20,927 nt of DNA, from positions 1-20,927 of the forward strand of contig AFZH01017782.1 of NCBI GenBank assembly GCA_048213135.1. The letters are read 5' to 3'. The notes beneath the pieces were generated by a model that was given only the letters and a program-made list of their open reading frames with translations, did not search any database and was not told the DNA's origin. This stretch comes from Reclinomonas americana ATCC 50394 (Eukaryota > Jakobida > Jakobea > Jakobida). The position numbers were made by a program, and so were the translations under genes. Below, in pieces: positions 7,750 through 18,859 of this stretch (the first letter of the stretch is position 1; every line of letters starts with the position of its first letter).

Positions 7750-10700
7750 CTGTGCGTTGGAGGAAGAATGTTGAGGAGATGTAAGCAGGGAAGGTAAACA
7801 AGGCGAGGGCGCACGCACGTGGGGCGTCCAAGCGAGCGACGATTGACGGGTCTCTTCCGTGCAGTGACCTGCAACTTGTCCACGCCGCCACTCTCCTCGT
7901 CGTCTGCAACGCACAACACACAATGAGTCTTCACGAAAAGGGACAAGACTGCACGAGTCGAAGCAAGGGCACGCAACCGAGCATCGAGTAGAGCGCATTG
8001 GCCGAGTCGCATGTGAAGCGCGCAAATGTCTCCAGACTGACCGCACCGAGTGGCAGTCGCACATTGCCCTCCTTGTCGAGCCACAAGTGACCGTTCCACG
8101 AAAAGGGCAGCCGATACTTTTTGTACAGGTCGCATGCCGTGAGGTAGATGCGGCGAATCGTGTCGCGCGGCCGGAACTCAGTTAGACGCGCCGGCGCCTT
8201 GAGGGTGCCAGTCAGCAACAATCGACGACAATCCTCGAAGCGTCGTTCTCGGAACGCCGCCAGAGCCTCTTCCAGCTCGTGGTCCTCGCGCATGGGCTCG
8301 TCAGGCAGCCGCTATGTGGGCGAGAGGTGAGGAGCAAGCAGACACACACTCTCTCACTTCTGTCTGCGTCTCACCAATTCGTACAGCGACAGCGGCTCGG
8401 TTCGTCCACTGACAACCACATCGCCGAGGAAACGCTTGGCGTACACATCGCGATCGGGAACGCGGCTGAGCACGTCGCCGGAGACCAACACTTGTGTCGA
8501 AAAGGCCTTGGTCAGGCCCTCTAATCTCGACGCCTGCATCATGTTCTCTTGGTCAGCTCGCAATAGCCAAACCTCATCAATGGCCCTTCCTCTCTCCCCC
8601 CACTCACCGTGTTGACCGTATCCGCAATCACCGTGCCCTCCATGCGCGCATCGTGACCGATGGTGCCCAACATCACATTGCCGCTGTGGATGCCGATGCC
8701 AATGCCGATCTTGCCGACACCCATGGCGGCTCGCTCCTCGTTGAAGACGCTGAGGACGCGCAGCATGCTTTGAGCGGCCAGCAGAGCGTTCTCCTGCTGC
8801 CGCGGGAAGAGAGCCATGATGGCGTCGCCAATGAACTTGTCGATGAAGCCGTTGGCGTCGGAGATGCACGGCGTCACTCGGCGCAGGAACTCGTTGATGA
8901 ACGCAAAGCTCTCCTCCGGGGTCATGTTCTGCGACAGCCGCGTGAAGCCGCGAATGTCCATGAAGAGCACCTGCCAAAAGTAGAAAATGGTTGAGACTCA
9001 CAAGAAACAAACCCACCGACGCTTCAGAAAAAACATACTCACCGTCATCTCCTTGCTGATGCAGTCGCCCAGGGAGACGTCGGTGACCGACTCCTTACCG
9101 AGCTCACTCAAGAACTGGCGCGGAAGGAAGCGCTCGTAGGCCGCATTGGTGCGCTTCAAGTCCTCGTATAGCTGCGCATTGTCGACCGAGATGCTCACTT
9201 GCGACATGATGGCCTGCAGCAGTGGCAGCCGACTCTCCACAAACGCGCCATCCACACGATTGTTCTCCATGTACACAATGACACGCACGCGGCCCTTGTG
9301 CACCACGGGCAAGCAGATTATGGAGCGCGTCTGCATCGCCTGCACACGAGCTGCATCTTGCGAGTACACGGGATCCCGAGTGGCTGCGATCGAAACAACA
9401 CGGCTGAGATCACGATACGCATAGTCCCCCTAGCAGTGCACTCTGCGCACACTCACCATCACGGATAATCACTGGTTTTCTTGCACGCTCGGCGGTTCGC
9501 ACCACTTGTGTGCACACCAAGTGCGAGGCGGCCTCGCTGGCCAGCGGTGTGCGCGTGGTGGCAGCGGGGTTGAGAGATTGCTGCGACGAGCGGCGCACGT
9601 CGCCAACCGACTCAATGTACAGCTCCTGATCGGCCTTGTCACGCAACAGCATCACGCCCCACTCGGCGCCGGTGTTCTCCATGAGGATGCGAATGACCTT
9701 GTCGAGCAGGTGGTCGAGGCGGATCTCCATCGACACGGCCTGCATGGCCTTCATCACACTCGACAGATCCATGCTCGACGAGATGTCTCCGGCCGACACC
9801 ATCACTCCATGCAGCGCAGCATTGCTGGCCGTGGCCGTCAGTGGTGGCGGCATGAGCGGCGCCATGGCATCGTCGTCCAGAGGAGCAGCCGACTCGAACA
9901 CGGTGTCGTCGCCCGCCGTGCCGCCACCACCACCACCGTGACCGCCACTGCCCGTGAGGTGATTGCCGGTCGAGCCGTGGCCACCAGTGCCGCTGGCGAC
10001 ACTGACAATACTCTGTCGATGAACAGTGGAGCCTGGCATATCGCCGTGGCGCGTGCTGAATGGTTCGCCGAGCCGGAGAATATCGAGACCGCCCGCCATC
10101 GAGTCCTCGGAGGTGAGTGGCGGTGGTGGGAAGCGCGGACTCAGCAACAGTCGTCCCTGGCTGTTGGAGTTGTAGGCTGCGGAAATCAGCAGCCCGCTGT
10201 CCAGCGGTGCCAGTGGCAGCTCCCACGGTCCGTTGGCCAGCACTGCATCGTGGCGATGGTGAGCACTGCTGTGAATCAACAATGGTGATGGCAGTGACGA
10301 CATACCTCTCAAGTTGGGCGCACTCTTCTTCACTTGCACATGCAGTCGCTGCATCGAATCGGCAGGTGTCAGTGTGCCCACGGCGGTCTCCGATGGCGAA
10401 GCACGCGGCGACGGGAGCGGAGTGGATGAGAACATGTGGCGGTAGTGCGAGCTAATGGATCGCACGCGCACGCCGACGCCCAGGAAGGCGTACAGTCGCA
10501 GCGCTTGTCTCGCGTACATTTGCACGAGGTCGGACCCAAAGCCACCGAACTGGCAGTATGCCGTCAGTCGCTCGGTGATGAGGGCACGGAACTGAGAAGC
10601 GAGCGCGAGAAGGTCAGTGATACGACAGTAGAAGTCAGTGAGCGTGTTTCTGTGCTCACCAGAGCAAAATTGCCTCGATGGGCGTCGTTGGCCGCCTTCT

Positions 10701-13700
10701 TGTACAGACCGAATGTCTCCACCGTGGCAAAGGAGCGCACCGTCGTCGGCTTGGACACGAGGCTGACACCGACCGAGTCACCGTCTTGTTGTTGAGCTGC
10801 GCCCTCGTCGTAGGCCCGCCGGCACTCGGTCTCCTGCCTGAACGCTTCCTCGGCGGCAGCATAGTCGACCACGTATCTGCCGAAGATGGTGAGATGAGAC
10901 GAGAGGCGAGAGGGGTAAAATAGGCACTCTTGCGCAACTGATAGTTTCCCGGGCTCTGCGCGGCCCACTCGCGAACAGTCTTGAGGCTCGACTCCAGCAC
11001 GCGGCGTGCATCGCGCACCTCGGACGCTGTGAACTGGCGGTTGTCGTCACGAGCGGCACGGGACGACTGCCATTGACTCGTTGCCTCGGTGAATGTGGTT
11101 TCGCCACCAGAAAAGTCGCTGCTCTGCGCCTTGAACATCATGCTCGTGCCGAGTGTGGTGGCCGACGCCAGAACCATCGTGCACACAAACACTTCGAAAA
11201 CAATGAGGAAGTGTGCCGCAGGGAAGCCGCCCCAGGCAAACGCCACCTGCCGCCAAATGTGAGGACGCGCGTATGACAATGTGGATGGGAGTCACCAAAA
11301 TTACGCACCACACGAGCGTCGCGGAGTGAGCGGAAGGCGCCAACGAGATTGCCGCACAAGAATTCGGCCACTCCACGCCACAGCGAGTAACTCATGGTGC
11401 ACATGGGGACGCCGGTCAGCAGGCCCTCGGGAATGAATGCATCCAGTCGCTGAGCCAGCTGAGTAAATGGAGAAACCGATCCGAGGCCCTGTGTTGTGCG
11501 AGCAGTTGAGTCGGCGTTCCAGTGGGTCTTGCAGCGAATGACGCAACGTCTGGCACGAAATCAACGGCCTCGAGTGGCATTTGCAAGTGGCGCACGACCT
11601 CGACAAACACCGAATCCTGCGACTCCTTGACGTACTTGTTGTACAGCACCAGCTGTGATGCGATGCGCGTAAATGGCACTCCAGTGGCGAACATAATGTG
11701 CACTCCGTTGACCTGCTCAGCGGAGATGATTCGACGGAAAAGACACAAAGGAGGTTAAGCACAAGTGCACGCACCGCAGCAAAAGCACCGAGCGTATGAC
11801 AGCGGTGATGCCGCGCAATGTCGACTGCACTGTCGAGCCACGGGAGGGTCTTTTGGATTGACACGCCCCACTGCGCCGTGGCACTGCCGTGAACCAGTGC
11901 CGGTACGAGTTGGACAACGTTTGCGGGGAAACGCTGCGGAGCAGGAAACAGATATTCAGTGTGTGATCAACAATTGCACAGCGATATCATTCCCCACCTG
12001 CGCCAGCTGCCAGGCCACCTGCCCAAACTCGAACGCCAGATCCAGATTGCCAAAGTACGAGTGCAATGCGAATGCGAAAAAGGCGTACGCGTCAGCACAC
12101 ACCGCGTGGCTCGCCTCCAGTTGAATCGAGAGCAGAGCGGCGAGGGAGCCCAACCACGCCAGCAGCTCCTGCGCGCCACCAATGAAGAGCAATATGAGTT
12201 GCAGTAATGACCACCGACAGTGCCCTGCGATGAACGAACCGAGCGATGCTCAAACTGCCCGTTGAGGTAGACCACATTCCACGCCGCCGAAATCGCCTTG
12301 ATAAAGTGCAGCACCTCCACAAGATCACACGCTGCGAGGGACGGAAAAGTGAGTTTCTTGAAAACATGGGCAGGCAGTAAGGGTTAACACACACCACCCT
12401 CAAACACGCTGCATGGATCCGGTTCGGCAATCGCCGATCCGCCGCATCGCAACACATACTCGGCAGACTGATCGCCATCGTCCAGGATCAGCTCGCGTGC
12501 GAGCAAATCGCGAGGCTCATTCATGCCCGCCTGGCGCATGTGCTCCATCACTTGCTGCTGTGTCACAACCACCACTTCGCGCAGTGGATCGTCACCTGCA
12601 TGCCACACATGATGATGAGATCTTCTGCGCATTCAGCAACGATGCAGAGAGAGTTGGCACGCACCTTCCAGCGGAACAGCCAAACTGTACTCTTGCAACA
12701 TGCGGTCGACGGCCTTGGTGCCGAGTTGCAAGTCGCCCAGCGCCTGCAGAATGCCAAAGTACATGGCGTAGACTGGCATCCGCTCGGATCGCTTGGTGGC
12801 CTTCTCCAGCACCAGTTCGCACAACTCGCGGGCGCGGCTCAGATTGCCCATGCCTTGCTCCAGAGCAGCCAGCAGACCGTACGCTTGCACAATCAGCTGA
12901 TGTCGATCGCCCCACGAAACCGTACGCGCACGAGATGTCCAGTTCACTGGCGATGTTGACGACGATGTCGCTGATGATGATGATGGTGGTTGGCGTGGTG
13001 AAGCGCCCTCCTGGTGTCGCAGAATCTCTTGCAGCAGCTCGTGTGCATTCAACAACGACGGTTGTGGTTGTGATTGTGGTGCACCTGGAAAAAGAGTGTG
13101 AACAGAGATATCAAGACGCAAACTAATTCTCTCTCGCCCCGCTCACAAACCATGACTGCGCGGCACCGCCTGCTGCAGGAGGTGCCTCTGCTGAATCAAC
13201 CACATTTCGTGAATGGCCACCGCATGCCGTGCAAACTCCAGGCCCGTCTCAAAGGAGCCACTCCTCCGCGCCTCGTAGCTGGCCAGCACATTGATGGTGG
13301 CCACCAGCACCTGGTACGAAGGATTCTCCACCATGTCGAACAGCTTGAAGCCCATGTTGAAGTGGTTGACCATGTCGAAGAGCATCGACGGATCAATCGT
13401 CTGCCTGCGCACCTGCAGCTGCTCCTCGCGCCGCAGTCGCTCGTACTGCGCGCGCAAGTGCTGCACGCGAGACAGCTCCGACGCAAATGGCACCGCCGAG
13501 AACAGCACCACGAGATTGGGGAAGCGGTAAAAGGTCTTCAGTGCCAGGTGGAAGTGGAGAAGCGCACTCTGCTCCGGCGAGTTGAGGCTGTAGGCGGCTC
13601 CCCGCACGCGTGGATGCACAAAGGTGTAGGTGCTCTCCAGTTCGGTCGAGTGTCGCATCGACAGCTCCAGGGAGTGCACCGAGGCCGAGGCTGAGGGTGG

Positions 13701-16700
13701 GGGAGGAAGGGGGAGGGGGTGAGGGGGGTGAGGGGGGAGAGGGGGGAGAAGGGGGGAGAAGGGGGAGAAGGAGGGGAAGGGGGGGAAGGGGGAGAAGGAG
13801 GCGAAGTAAAAGGGAAGCAAGAGAATGGAGGGGGAGGAAAGGAGAAGCAGCTAAAGAAGAGGAGAGAATACAGGATGGGCAGAGTAGAAAAGCATGGAAT
13901 GAAAGGGATTGGGAAGGCGAGTTGAAAAGGACTGAAAAGCAGAACTGAGAAAGAAGGGAGCAGAGCTGCGAAAGAGTTGAGCACAGCGACGACCAAAAGA
14001 GACCGGGGGAGAAGAAGGATTGGATAGAAGCGAATTGAAGGAGAAGCGAGGAAGACAAGGCTGGAAGAAGTAAAGAACGAAGCAACACACGAGAGGGAAG
14101 GGAGGAGATTAAAAAGCATGGGAAACAGAGACTGAGGAAGACGAAAGGAATTGTTTTGAAGGAAATAAGAAGCAGAGCTGAGGAGAAATGAGAGGCAGAG
14201 CTGAGAAATAGGAGAACAGAGCTGCAGACTAGAAGAATAGAAAGGAGGGGCAAAGAGACAAGGGAAGAAGGAGGAATGGATTTGAAGGAAACATGAAGGA
14301 GAGCTGAAGAGGAACGTGAGGCAGCTGAGAAAATGGAGAACAAGGCTGCAGAAGAGGAGAGAACAAAGGACAGGCAAAATAGACTGAAGAAGAAGAGAAA
14401 AGCGAGTTGGAAGAGAACGAGAAGGACGAGAAGAGTGGAGCGGCTGACCAGATGTGATAAACAACAAAGGTGTATGGCGAAATGATAGAATAAGGATCGA
14501 AGAAAGAAGAAGAGTGGAGGGCGAATGACTGTCCGAGCATGATGAAGAAGTAAGGAATCATCAATTTAGGCACGCAACTAGCAAGGGGACCAGACACGGC
14601 CAGGGAGTTGGTGGTGGGTCCGCTTTCGGTGAACCAGCCCTCCTGGACGCACTCAAACAGCAGGTCGCGGAACTCTTGCACAGTGCGAATCGAGTGTTCC
14701 TGCGCCACATTGCATGTCAAGAAATGGTGTCACCGCAATGAGTCGCCCACTTCCAATGACAAACCGTATCGGTGTTGGCCGACTCGACGAGCAGCAGCTG
14801 GCGCACACTGAAACGCATGCCAACAATGGCCGCCGAGCGCAACAGCCGCTGCACCTTCACCGAGCCACGCGACTGCAACCGGTGGATCATGAAGTCCACC
14901 ACGTTCTCCGACGCTTGCATGCGTGTGTGCAGCTTCGCCAAGTCCACCTTCCACTGCTGTCGCTGGTAGTCAAAGTGGAGAATGCTTTCCTCGTAGATCT
15001 GCAAGCGGCACAGTGAGACTTGGAAAGGCTCTTCAGGGGAACTGAAACCACTACAAACCGTGTGCAGCCACTCGCGCACGTAGAACGGGTTGCCCTTGGT
15101 GCACTGCATGATCGAGGAGGCGAGGTCGTGGAACTCGCCCTGGCTGGTGTCACAGTGGAGAGTGTCGCGGATCATGCGCGCCACGTGCTCGTGATTGAGC
15201 AACTCCAACTGGATGTCGCACACCTCGGCTCCGCACGCCGCCAGCGCCGACACCTTGGCACTGATGCCGTTCATCACATCGCTCACACCACCCCCATGCC
15301 GCGTGTCCGTGGCATCGTCGCGGTACGACAAGGCAATGGCCAGACGACCGCTGCTGTACTCGGTGGGCGCCACCGTCGACATGAGTGCGGAAATGAGTTG
15401 CGCCGTGCTGGCGTCGGCACAATGGACGTTGTCAAAGGTGACCAGCAGCGTGTTCTGGCGGCCTGGCCGGTCGTGCAGGCCGTTTCCGGCGGCCACGGCC
15501 AACAGAATCGAGACAACAGCGTCGCGCACAGCATCCATGGCGGGAATGCCGGGAGTGGTGGTCTCAGAGAGAGCACCCGCTTGTGGGCCACTATTGTCGG
15601 CATTGTTGGGCGTGTGCACGTCGCCAAAGAGCGCATCACCCTCCAGCAATGGCGCAAACTCGGGAATTAGCGGCAATAACATGCTGCCGCGATCTGCGAA
15701 TGGAGGAAAAGGACAAGAGGTGTGATTACTCGTCACAGAATCACTCATAATTTGCATGGCACCAACCTTGCAAGGCGCGCATCACCACATCTCGCCAAGC
15801 GTGAAAATCAACGTCACGTTGCGCAATCAAAAACGTGACCAGCTGGCGCATCAGCTCACGAATGGCAGCCGATGGCCGCGAGTGGCTATACTCGTCAAAG
15901 GCCACTGCCAGGCACACAGCCTGTCCGATGGCGGCCGTGTCCGAGTCGTCGGTAGACGCCTCGGTGACCAGCTGTTGAATCTCCGACAGCAGCGCCGTTT
16001 TGCCGGCACCGGGTTCACCATGCACGAGGACTACGGAGACTTGTGGGGCGGACATGGCCGAGGCTATGAGGGGAGAGGGTGGATGAGAAGAAAAAACCAA
16101 GGAGAAGTAGGGGAGACAACAGCAGAACAAAAAAGCGCAGAAGTGACAAGGAGAAACGGTGGAGAGCATGAAGAATGCAGAGGAGGAAAAGGAGACAGGA
16201 AACGGGCTGCGGAAAAGAATAGAGAGACGAATAAAAACACAACTAACATCAACGAATCGAGAAAGAAGAGGAAAGCGGAAAAGAAGACAACAGAAATGTT
16301 GTCGCAGGAGAGACAAAACGAGAACTAGATGGAGAATAGCAAAACAGCCACAACAGCAACAATACCAAGAAGAAGGAGATCAAGAAGAGTAAACCACAAA
16401 GAAAACCAAGAAAATGCAGAAGAAAACGCAGAGAAGATCGACGATTAGCAATCGAAGAGGATACAGGAGGAGGAGCTGGATAACAGCTGACGGAGGAGAT
16501 GACGATGAAGAAGAAGCGAGAGAATAGAGGTGGAAAACTGCAGCAACAACAGCATCAACAAAAACACGAATAACGAGTTCATGATGTAGGCAAGTGACTC
16601 GAGACGATTAATGGGAACGGACATGACATGCGAATGAAAGAGAAACGAGTGGGTTGCGAGACTTCGGTACATAAGACACATCGCCTTTCGACACAGAAGA

Positions 16701-18859
16701 GCATCAACGAGATATCACCAAGAATGCATTCCCTTGTATATCACACTTCCAATTTCTCCCGTCTCCCCTTTTCCCTTCCCCCTTCCCTCTCCCCCCTCTT
16801 CTCCTCTTCCCCCGTCCTCGTTTCCCCTTCTCTCTTCTCCCTTCCACCTGTCTCTCCCCTCAACCCCTGTCTCTATCTCACTCATTTCTCCCCCTTTCTT
16901 CCCTCGTTCCCCTTTCCCTCTTCCCCCTTCCCCCTTCCCCCTTCTCCCTTCTCCCTTCTCCCTTCCCCTCCCCCCTTTCCCCATACGCACCACGTCGCTC
17001 GAAACGATTACGAGCAAACGGCGAACTCCCGTGCGACAGCGAGCGTGACGAGCGCCGACTCCGCCGCTGCTGCATGTTGCGCGCAGCAATGGCTTGCATG
17101 GCCTGCTGCAGCGCTGCCTCGCGGCCGTACAGCTTGTTGGGAATGTGGAATGAGTTGTCGACCTCGCACTGGCCGGCCACAAACGACTCCAGTTCCTGCA
17201 AGAGATAGTGAGGACAAAGAAAGTACAAAAAGACAGCACCGCCTGCGTGGTCACCTTTTCCGCCAAAAACAGTCGATCGCGCACAAACTCCATGTCGAGA
17301 GCCAAGCCGAGGGCCGTCTGGTACCGATGCGCAGGATCCTTGGCCAGCAGCTTGGCCACAATGTTGGAGATGCACTGCGGAATCACCATGGTGCCGTCGG
17401 CCGTGAGGTGCGTGAGGGAGCGCGACTGCGAGTTGCTTCCGTGTCGGTGTGTGGTCGACGTGAGTGGCGGCGGCACGCGCGCAATGTGGCTGTGGATCAG
17501 ATCCAGCGGATCGTCGCACGTGAATGGTGGCTTGCCCGCCAGCAACTCGTACGCAATGACGCCCAGAGTGTACAGATCGCTGCGGTCGTCGACAGCCACA
17601 CGCCCGAGACGGCCCGTCTGTTCCGGACTGGTGTACAAGAAGAACTGGCGCACCGACTGACCCTCGCTGAGTGGCTGCTGCGACGCCTGCACAAAGTGCT
17701 GATCGGTGGTGTTGCGAAAGGCCACCACCGAGGCCATGCTGAGGTCGAGCAGGCGCACTCGCGCATGCCGAAAATCAAGATCGCTCAGCGGCAACGCCGC
17801 CTGCGCGCCATCGTCATACGACGACGAGCCCGACACCGGCTGCGACCGGCTGTACATCAGCAAGCCGTCATTGGCACTGAGATCGGTGGCCGAGCCGTGT
17901 TCGGCGGTGAGCGGTGGGAATTCGAGCACAATGTTGTAGGGCTTCAGGTTGCGATGCGCAATGTTGGCCGCGTGCACCCGCTGCAGCGCATGCGCAATCG
18001 CCGGCATGATCTCACAAAACACCGACACGGAGAGGCGACGCGACTGCGCAAACTTGACCTGGATCAGGTCTTGCAACGACAACACCGTCGCGGTGGAGGG
18101 ATACGGCGGCAGCGAGTCCTCCGGGTACCACGTGAGAGCCAGGGCGGCGCGACCGGCACCCAAGTCGACGAACTCGAGCGGGCGAAACACAGAGCCAGTG
18201 GCCACCTCGTGCAGGCGACGGCACATGGCCCAGTCTTGGAGGAGAGCGCGCTGCATGTGCTCAGTCTGCGTACCACGTGAGCTGTCACCCCTTCAACGCC
18301 TCGTGAGGCAGCACGCAACTGGAAACTCGGCATTGGGTGCCACCAGCAGGCACGGCAGTCCATCCTCGCGGCGCACACACTGGAGAACCGACCACTCGGC
18401 GCCCAGATATGATCGTTTCGTCAGCACAGCAAACGATTCCTGAATGTGCAAGTGCAGCGGCTGATCGCCGTGATCGCCATCGTCGCCGTCGACCGACACG
18501 GCTGGGTCCTCTGAGCGCTCACTCTCTGCCACACCAACGCCCGCCGTGGTCGCAGTGGAGCGCGACAGCGACGGCGAGGCAATCACACTGCCACTGCGCA
18601 GACGCGCCGCCGACGGTGTGTACGACAGCGATGCGCCTGAGGGTGGCGTTGTCAGCAGCTTGCTGGCCGTTGGTGTGCGCTCGAGTGGCATGGCGAGGGA
18701 AGGAGGCGGCGGTGAGGCCATGGATGAGAGAGGTGTGCCGCCAACCGCACTAGCCGAGGATATGCCAATGGTCGTGCCTCGTCGCTCGCGGTGTGTGCCG
18801 CGCGAGGCCATCATCTCCCGTTGCACCGCCAGTGGCGGTTGCAGGCGTCGCGAGGACAT
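5649..18859 (-). CDS. Giant pseudokinase / P-loop NTPase / GAF / adenylyl cyclase sensor protein
   Basis: Twenty-four exons: 18859-18320, 18265-17255, 17195-16991, 16063-15767, 15693-15059, 14998-14765, 14699-14579, 13690-13151, 13084-12665, 12595-12395, 12331-12240, 12168-11998, 11933-11775, 11712-11548, 11458-11309, 11246-10939, 10876-10660, 10591-9457, 9383-9043, 8970-8608, 8533-8375, 8311-7978, 7903-7819, 7749-5649. Every junction keeps the frame; the product is about 3327 aa. Domain order: disordered N-terminus (1-136), kinase fold (137-517), LYGRE plus P-loop NTPase (539-~975), helical repeats (to ~1840), disordered insert (~1870-2090), GAF (~2098-2280), class III cyclase (~2281-2488), a helical TPR-like segment (~2490-2600), and a disordered tail. 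The first five regions follow the kinase-NTPase-GAF sensor proteins of bacteria and fungi; the cyclase replaces the usual histidine kinase output. It likely makes cAMP. The least certain points are the donor at 7818 (an upstream GTTGCA would also keep phase) and the start at 18859. Two genes instead of one is unlikely, since conserved motifs span the large introns. Confidence 0.85.
8375..9139 (-). other. Class III (K/T, IIIb-like) adenylyl cyclase catalytic domain (residues ~2281-2488)
   Basis: The linker ERFLPRQFLSELGKES leads into VLFMDIRGFT. Metal-binding Asp2319 and Asp2363 (in KFIGDAIMALF), the purine-specifying Lys2359, Thr2427 in the second specificity position, and the transition-state pair Asn2434/Arg2438 are all present. 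The Lys/Thr pair is the class IIIb adenylyl cyclase signature, the class that includes bicarbonate-responsive soluble cyclases. Catalysis should need a dimer, as this is a single domain with all residues on one chain. The intron at 8534-8607 falls between the codons for Asn2434 and Arg2438. Confidence 0.85.
9140..9770 (-). other. GAF domain (residues ~2098-2280)
   Basis: It begins at LSSVMKAMQAVSMEIRL, the usual entry helix of GAF domains in this family, and includes GAEWGVMLL, the ICLPVVHKGRVRVIVYMEN strand pair and the closing ISVDNAQLYEDL helix that leads into the cyclase linker. GAF domains bind small molecules such as cyclic nucleotides; the ligand here is unknown. An intron (9384-9456) splits it. 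Confidence 0.8.
10660..14699 (-). other. Helical-repeat (TPR-like) sensor region (residues ~975-1822)
   Basis: Eleven short exons code for an alpha-helical region. Recognisable family segments include FVHPRVRGAAYSL, equivalent to the FLHDRVQQAAYSL class motif, followed by helices with TPR-like spacing of small and aromatic residues (for example FALHSYFGNLDLAFEFG and YVVDYAAAEEAF). In bacterial and fungal relatives this part links NTPase to GAF and may bind ligand or partners. No specific ligand can be named. Confidence 0.65.
13691..14578 (-). repeat. 888-nt pyrimidine-rich intron 7 of the cyclase gene
   Basis: The plus strand is G/A-rich throughout, so the sense strand is C/T-rich. It starts with a GTTGCG donor at 14578-14573 and ends with CACCCTCAG at 13691. 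It holds dispersed degenerate copies of a CAGCTCTG-containing unit (plus-strand CAGAGCTG, for example near 13963, 14173, 14192 and 14217) and, near the acceptor, nearly pure CCCCT/CTTCTCC repeats. The flanking exons join at a conserved position of the NTPase/helical region. It holds no other gene that I can see. Confidence 0.8.
14765..17195 (-). other. LYGRE motif and STAND-like P-loop NTPase domain (residues ~518-974)
   Basis: HIPNKLYGREAAL (residues 534-546) is the motif that joins kinase and NTPase in this family. After a basic Arg/Ser linker and the 927-nt intron comes Walker A GEPGAGKT (601-608). A Walker B-like LLVTFDNVHCAD follows (Asp772), where the family usually has LVLDDLQWAD, so one acidic residue is replaced by Phe. 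GNPFYVREWLHT and ENVVDFMIHRL follow, both typical of the C-terminal half. ATP binding is well supported; hydrolysis is less certain. Confidence 0.8.
16064..16990 (-). repeat. 927-nt intron 3 of the cyclase gene, strand-asymmetric halves
   Basis: This is the largest intron of the window, between the LYGRE exon and the Walker A exon. In sense orientation the first ~250 nt (16990-16740) are G/A-rich with GGGAGAA-type tandem repeats, the middle ~130 nt are mixed sequence, and the last ~550 nt are T/C-rich, ending CCCTCATAG. The splice is phase 1 and conserved motifs flank it. I find no ORF, tRNA or snoRNA in it that I could defend. Confidence 0.75.
17255..18451 (-). other. Kinase-fold domain lacking VAIK Lys and HRD Asp (residues ~137-517)
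   Basis: The domain opens with FAVLTKRSYLGAEWSVL. Where family members have the VAIK-type lysine it reads CLLVAPNAEFP, putting Ala174 in the Lys position. The catalytic loop is HRNLKPYN (284-291), with Asn286 in place of the HRD Asp, while the loop Asn291 is kept. The DFG equivalent is DLS, with Asp354 kept. Then come SPEQTGR (393-399), the SDLYTLG helix F segment and the PAHRY segment with its Arg494. It is split by a 54-nt intron (18266-18319). The fold is clear; phosphotransfer is doubtful, so a scaffold or nucleotide-sensing role is inferred. Confidence 0.8.

Noticed and set aside
10269-10305. GTATGT...CACAG intron-like stretch on the minus strand
   Set aside because: It is only 37 nt, would break the frame, and GTATGT is not otherwise used here. 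Left unspliced, the frame stays open into the GAF domain.
13393-14467. Long minus-strand open frames inside the 888-nt intron
   Set aside because: They are stop-poor because the strand is almost only C and T. The peptides are Leu/Ser/Phe/Pro low complexity, and the flanking exons join in phase at a conserved position.
16628-18280. A 550-codon open frame on the plus strand
   Set aside because: It is antisense to the kinase-domain exons and the purine-rich part of intron 3. Its first part is Ser/Pro/Leu text from C/T repeats and the rest has no domain, while the opposite strand carries clear kinase motifs.
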